Of a stretch of 64,000 bases of DNA, positions 63,792 to 64,000 are shown piece after piece (the stretch's first letter is position 1; each line of letters opens with the position of its first letter). Under the pieces are notes generated by a model that made no database searches, was not told the DNA's origin, and worked only from the letters and a program-made list of their open reading frames with translations. Origin of the DNA: JBMOOG01 sp049324535. Its GTDB lineage: Bacteria; Pseudomonadota; Alphaproteobacteria; Rhodobacterales; Rhodobacteraceae. The stretch lies in contig JBMOOG010000019.1 of the NCBI GenBank assembly GCA_049324535.1, forward strand, positions 211,207-275,206, written 5' to 3'. Position numbers and translations under genes: made by a program.

Positions 63792-64000
63792 TCAGGCCAG
63801 CGCGGCCAGCACGATCCAGCCCGCGATCTCGGCCAGCTGCTGGGCCGCGCCCAGCACGTCGCCGGTCTGTCCGCCGATGCGCGACCGGGCGATCCGGCCG
63901 AACCCGAGGACCAGCACCGCCATCCCGGCCCCGACCGGGAGCGCGGCCCCGAGCCCGAACGGCAGGAGGCAGGCGGCGGCGATCCCGACCGCGACCGCCG
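63792..64000 (-). CDS. cobS: Adenosylcobinamide-GDP ribazoletransferase CobS (C-terminal part, cut by window edge)
   Basis: The last 69 residues are visible: a hydrophobic stretch (AACLLPFGLGAALPVGAGMA), then RSRIGGQTGDVLGAAQQLAE, the conserved GGxTGDxLGA motif of cobalamin synthase, and a final membrane helix. The enzyme joins alpha-ribazole to adenosylcobinamide-GDP in the last steps of B12 synthesis. It converges on the SqrR-like gene with a 4-base gap between stops. Confidence 0.92.
   Translation of the reverse strand, partial: AVAVGIAAACLLPFGLGAALPVGAGMAVLVLGFGRIARSRIGGQTGDVLGAAQQLAEIAGWIVLAALA

Overview
The window is about 70 % G+C, tightly packed with genes on both strands, and reads as chromosome of an alphaproteobacterium of the Rhodobacteraceae/Paracoccaceae group. 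The evidence is gene content and order: NDUFA12-mlaD-DUF2155 facing accBC-aat, the DUF4167 protein, Rhodobacterales-type Hint proteins, a SqrR-like ArsR regulator, radA-cvpA-purF, surE-pcm-nlpD and tatABC. I see no prophage, integrase, transposase, rRNA or CRISPR array. The one RNA gene is tRNA-Leu(CAA).

Layout. 0-2.5 kb: reductive pyrimidine catabolism (preA, preT) with a DedA gene between the two subunits. 2.7-5.2 kb: accB, accC and aat. 5.2-8.7 kb, minus strand: DUF2155, mlaD and NDUFA12, then clpX and clpP. 8.9-15.1 kb: polyamine uptake (potABCD-type ABC transporter), an amidase and N-carbamoylputrescine amidase. 15.2-22.5 kb: CbiX, radA-cvpA, purF-DUF1284, bioY, a short-chain dehydrogenase (SDR) and surE. 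22.6-27.1 kb: pcm, an NlpD-like lipoprotein, a DUF815 ATPase and tatCBA. 27.2-31.6 kb is the most accessory-looking stretch: a short HTH regulator with a palindromic operator, an orphan iron-type ABC ATPase, an internally shortened histidine phosphatase, an atypical SDR, a Hint protein and a secreted hypothetical. 31.8-33.4 kb: prfC. 33.6-37.0 kb: an operon of a Tat-signal sulfide:quinone-oxidoreductase-like flavoprotein, a small membrane protein and a SLAC1/TDT channel, divergent from an NsrR-like Rrf2 regulator. 37.1-43.4 kb: small protein, TfoX_C, ndk, ABC-F, MarC, retropepsin, holC and pepA. 43.5-51.1 kb: the envelope operon lptF-lptG-lptD-surA-pdxA-ksgA. 51.1-55.1 kb: DUF4167, prfA-prmC, a MobA-like transferase and a second Hint protein. 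55.5-61.1 kb: tRNA-Leu, a zinc metallopeptidase, DedA-dsbB, an Lrp regulator facing arginase-ornithine cyclodeaminase, and an HpcH aldolase. 61.2-64 kb: small protein, flavin reductase, MOFRL glycerate kinase, the SqrR-like regulator and the end of cobS.

How they connect. Polyamine uptake and AguB, together with arginase and ornithine cyclodeaminase, make a nitrogen-scavenging theme. The best candidate for an under-described system is sulfur/redox control. The SqrR-like regulator at 63.4 kb has its three cysteines at the spacing of Rhodobacter SqrR, and near-consensus boxes lie at its own promoter and just before the SQR-like operon at 36.4 kb. That operon's divergent promoter also carries two FNR-type boxes 31 bp apart and faces an NsrR-like gene. 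A second genome-scale signal is a repeated gene-end element: a G/C hairpin, then C-run/GGGGATATTT, then one of two tails. It occurs six times after stop codons and is paired head to head between convergent genes.
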